From Tautonia sp040717455 (GTDB taxonomy: Bacteria > Planctomycetota > Planctomycetia > Isosphaerales > Isosphaeraceae), in assembly GCF_040717455.1 (NCBI RefSeq), contig NZ_JBFEFH010000003.1, forward strand, positions 305,452 to 369,451: a stretch of 64,000 nucleotides of DNA. The letters are read 5' to 3'. Position numbers and translations under genes: made by a program. The notes under the pieces are model-generated. The model saw nothing but the letters and a program-made list of their open reading frames with translations. It had not been told where the DNA came from and did no database searches. How positions within the stretch are numbered: the first letter of the stretch is position 1; each line of letters begins with the position of its first letter. Below, piece after piece: positions 62,103 to 64,000 of this stretch.

Positions 62103-62972
62103 TCAGAAGCCGGACGTCGGGGTGATGGCCAAGGTCAGCTCTTCGCCGTCGCGGCGGACGAGGAGTTCGACTTCCTGGCCGGGTTCGACCTTCGAGGCGG
62201 CGGCGTAGGCGTCGGCCACATTGACGGTCCAGCGGCCGTCGAGCGTGGTCATGACGTCTCCCGGCCGGAGTCCGGCGAGCGAGGCGGGGGAGTCGGGGAC
62301 GACCGAGGCGATGATCACGCCGTCGGGGAACTCGTCGTCGGCGTTCTCGAGCGCCATGCCGAACAGCGCGGCCGGTTCGAGGATGATCCGACGGGCGACC
62401 TTGGGGCCCATCATGCGGTCGGGCAGGTCGCTCATGAAGTCGCGGATCTCGTGCTCGACCGGCTCGAAGCTCATCACCTTCGCCTGGTAGTCGATCGTGG
62501 TCTTATAGCGGGCGAAGAAGGAGTGCCCGACCAGGCCGTCGATCGGCTTGTTGAGCATCCGCCCGAGGGCCGAGACGACCGGGTGATCCATGACGATCAC
62601 CGGCACGTCCTCGGTCGAGAGGTCGCCGACCTGCATGGCGTCGACCTCGGCCTCTCCCCGGGCGGCGAAGAGGAAGGCGAAGGGGGCGTCGCCGTCGACG
62701 ATCTTCGCCCTCTTCGCGGCGGTGTTCCCGATCAGGGTGACGGGGGAGCCGACGTCGAAGATCAGGTTGAACGGGCCCTCGCCATTCAGCGAGACGGCGA
62801 CGAGCATGTGGTTCGAGGGGAGCATCTCGAACGGCACGTCGACCTTCGCCTCGGGGTCGGCCACGGCCTGCGGCGCCGGGTCGAGGCATTTCGCCCCGGT
62901 GCCGAACAGCATCAGGGCGGCGGTGACCATGGCGATCGGCCGGCGTCGGGGGGTGGGTGCGTTGCGGCTCAT
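62103..62972 (-). CDS. retropepsin-like aspartyl protease with PDZ domain, DVG variant
   Basis: A 289-residue exported protein with a signal peptide or lipoprotein-like leader (ALMLFGTGAKCLDP; Cys29 may be a lipobox residue). A retropepsin-like domain covers about residues 45-200 and a PDZ domain about 215-289 (SVVPDSPASLAGLRPGDVMTTLDGR). The expected catalytic DTG is DVG at 73-75 (FDVGSPVTLIG), the codon being GTC, so the threonine that orders the active site is replaced. The second repeat-like GLVGHSFF stretch is present. It starts 7 bases past the stop of its paralogue upstream, so the two form an operon. The protein may be inactive or have altered activity. Confidence 0.8.
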   Translation of the reverse strand: MSRNAPTPRRRPIAMVTAALMLFGTGAKCLDPAPQAVADPEAKVDVPFEMLPSNHMLVAVSLNGEGPFNLIFDVGSPVTLIGNTAAKRAKIVDGDAPFAFLFAARGEAEVDAMQVGDLSTEDVPVIVMDHPVVSALGRMLNKPIDGLVGHSFFARYKTTIDYQAKVMSFEPVEHEIRDFMSDLPDRMMGPKVARRIILEPAALFGMALENADDEFPDGVIIASVVPDSPASLAGLRPGDVMTTLDGRWTVNVADAYAAASKVEPGQEVELLVRRDGEELTLAITPTSGF

Positions 62973-62979
62973 GGTGGTG

Positions 62980-63879
62980 TCACAGCCCCTTTCCGGCGGT
63001 GAGGGTGAGTTTCTGAGGGTCGGCACCGGCCTCACCCTCGGCGGGGACGAGATGGACGTCGACGCGGTCGCCGGGCTCGACCTGCCCGATCGCCGATCGG
63101 GCCTCGTCGAGCGATCGGACCGATCGCCCGAGGACCCGGACGAGCCGGGCGCCCGGGGCGACCCCGGCCTCCTCGGCCGCGGAACCGGGCAGGACGCCGG
63201 TCACGAGCAGGACCCCGTCCGCCTCGCTCAATTCGAGCCCCAGGAACCCCCGGGGGATGAGCTGGTCTTCCGGCTGCTTGCCGACGAAGACGGCGGTGAG
63301 CTTGGCCACGCCGCCGAGCAGGCCCATGGCCTGGACCTCGGCCGGGGCGTTGTTGGCGCGGCGGCCGGGGTCGGGGAGGTCTCGGGGGTTGTAGTCAAGC
63401 CGGGTCCAGGTCATGCGGTCGTCGGTCGGGTCGATCTCGATCTTGTACCGGGCCAGGACGTTGAAGCCGAGCATGCCGTCGATCCGGACGCCGGGCAGCC
63501 CGAGGGCGTTCATGCCGACGAGTTGGAAGATGTCTTCGACCCGGGCCTGCACGTCCTCGAGCTCGGCCCCCCCTTCGAATTCGAGGCGGTCGATCCGGCT
63601 GAAGTAGCGGCGGTCGTTCAGCTCCAGGCCAGAGGACTTGGCGGCCTCCTCGGAGAGGAAGAGGGCCGGTGCGCCGGTGTCGACGACGAGGTTGAACGGC
63701 CCCTTGCCGTTGATCCGGGTCCGGACGATGAAGTGGTTCGTCTCGGTCAGGCGGTAGGGGATGCGGAACGTCTGGCCGATCTGGGGGTCCTGCCTCGCCT
63801 CGGCGACCGAAGACGTCGCCGAGAGGAGGCCGGCACTCGCCAGCAGCGGCACAAGCAGCAAAGACCTGGGTCGCGACAT
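62980..63879 (-). CDS. retropepsin-like aspartyl protease with PDZ domain
   Basis: A 299-residue exported protein with a signal peptide (hydrophobic run about residues 6-22, cleavage near SVAEA). The aspartyl-protease domain carries the canonical DTG at 67-69 (LVVDTGAPALFL), IDGMLGFNVLARYKIEID in the middle, and a C-terminal PDZ domain (about 205-290; GVLPGSAAEEAGVAPGARLVRVLGRSVRSLDEA). Family members in bacteria are periplasmic single-domain retropepsins whose dimer would be the active form. It is the upstream gene of the pair. A short dyad lies 69 bases before its ATG at 63879. Confidence 0.83.
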   Translation of the reverse strand: MSRPRSLLLVPLLASAGLLSATSSVAEARQDPQIGQTFRIPYRLTETNHFIVRTRINGKGPFNLVVDTGAPALFLSEEAAKSSGLELNDRRYFSRIDRLEFEGGAELEDVQARVEDIFQLVGMNALGLPGVRIDGMLGFNVLARYKIEIDPTDDRMTWTRLDYNPRDLPDPGRRANNAPAEVQAMGLLGGVAKLTAVFVGKQPEDQLIPRGFLGLELSEADGVLLVTGVLPGSAAEEAGVAPGARLVRVLGRSVRSLDEARSAIGQVEPGDRVDVHLVPAEGEAGADPQKLTLTAGKGL

Positions 63880-63947
63880 CGCCGTCTCGTCTCGGGGGAA
63901 AAGAAAAAGGGGGTAGGTCCTGGCGCAGCATAACGGATCGGGTGAAC

Positions 63948-63964
63948 CCATCTATCATAGATGG
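63948..63964. promoter_or_regulatory. 17-bp dyad upstream of the protease pair
   Basis: CCATCTAT and ATAGATGG form a perfect dyad around a single C. It is AT-rich for this genome and lies about 69 bases before the first gene of the operon, a position suited to an operator. Confidence 0.4.
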
Positions 63965-64000
63965 AAGAGCTTCGGTCGGACAGAGCCGGGGGTGAGAAGC

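Overview
The window is a high-GC chromosomal segment of a planctomycete, most probably of the Isosphaeraceae/Gemmata-like branch. The evidence is protein content. There are three DUF1080 (3-keto-disaccharide hydrolase) proteins, a DUF1571 protein and a very large secreted beta-propeller/cytochrome c protein of the PVC type. There is also an LpxC-FabZ fusion, a formaldehyde-activating-enzyme-like protein, and several Tat-exported or signal-peptide proteins of families expanded in Planctomycetota. The assignment is inference from families, not from a marker-gene search. Coding density is high, about 50 genes lie on both strands, and GC-rich third positions create many long spurious antisense reading frames. 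No phage, transposase, CRISPR array or rRNA was seen.

Layout. 1-7.6 kb: glycolate-oxidase-like FAD subunit (cut by the left edge), RecQ-type helicase, a Tat-exported phosphatase/sulfatase-fold protein coupled to a membrane protein, GluQ, and prfB with a programmed +1 frameshift. 7.7-17.7 kb: secreted carbohydrate or ester hydrolases (DUF1080, acetyl-xylan-esterase-like, glutaminyl cyclase, HbpS-like, a three-domain toroid/DUF1080/esterase fusion), RimI and a DUF1571 protein. 17.9-27.0 kb: MBL-fold hydrolase, DUF2071, metallophosphoesterase, CsrA, sugar isomerase-like TIM barrel, GH15-like glucoamylase and a SurA/PpiD-like envelope protein. 27.5-35.2 kb: housekeeping genes topA, acpS, pcrA/uvrD, pdxJ and dapA. 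35.5-40.7 kb: ArsR regulator, then an outer-membrane/lipid A block (OmpH/Skp, LpxC-FabZ, LpxA-like, Gfo/Idh oxidoreductase). 40.8-47.4 kb: alanine dehydrogenase, a small acidic protein coupled to mtnA (methionine salvage), a membrane-anchored GDPD and a glycosyltransferase-like membrane protein. 47.5-52.3 kb: assimilatory sulfate reduction (Sat-CysC fusion, Rrf2 regulator, CysH), then glyA. 52.3-53.5 kb: a 1.2-kb non-coding stretch with short phased repeats. 53.5-64 kb: PVC-type heme protein, Fae-like protein, a bicarbonate transporter (SbtA family) with an unusual exported N-terminal domain, tRNA-Leu(CAA), ApgM phosphoglycerate mutase and two tandem PDZ aspartyl-protease-like lipoprotein/periplasmic proteins.

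How they work together. The sulfur genes form one functional set, in which Sat-CysC makes APS/PAPS and CysH reduces it to sulfite. An Rrf2 regulator sits between them and a strong promoter flanked by an inverted repeat lies before cysH. The lipid A genes form a co-directional block, and the oxidoreductase directly after lpxA suggests (inference) a 3-amino-sugar lipid A route like GnnA. The many exported hydrolases fit a heterotrophic polysaccharide-degrading life style. The Fae-like protein and the bicarbonate transporter add a one-carbon flavour, but no pathway partner for either is in this window.

Most striking items: the repeat array at 52.43-52.93 kb, the SbtA fusion, the Fae-like protein with its catalytic histidine apparently replaced, the three-domain fusion at 13.2-15.3 kb, and the prfB frameshift.
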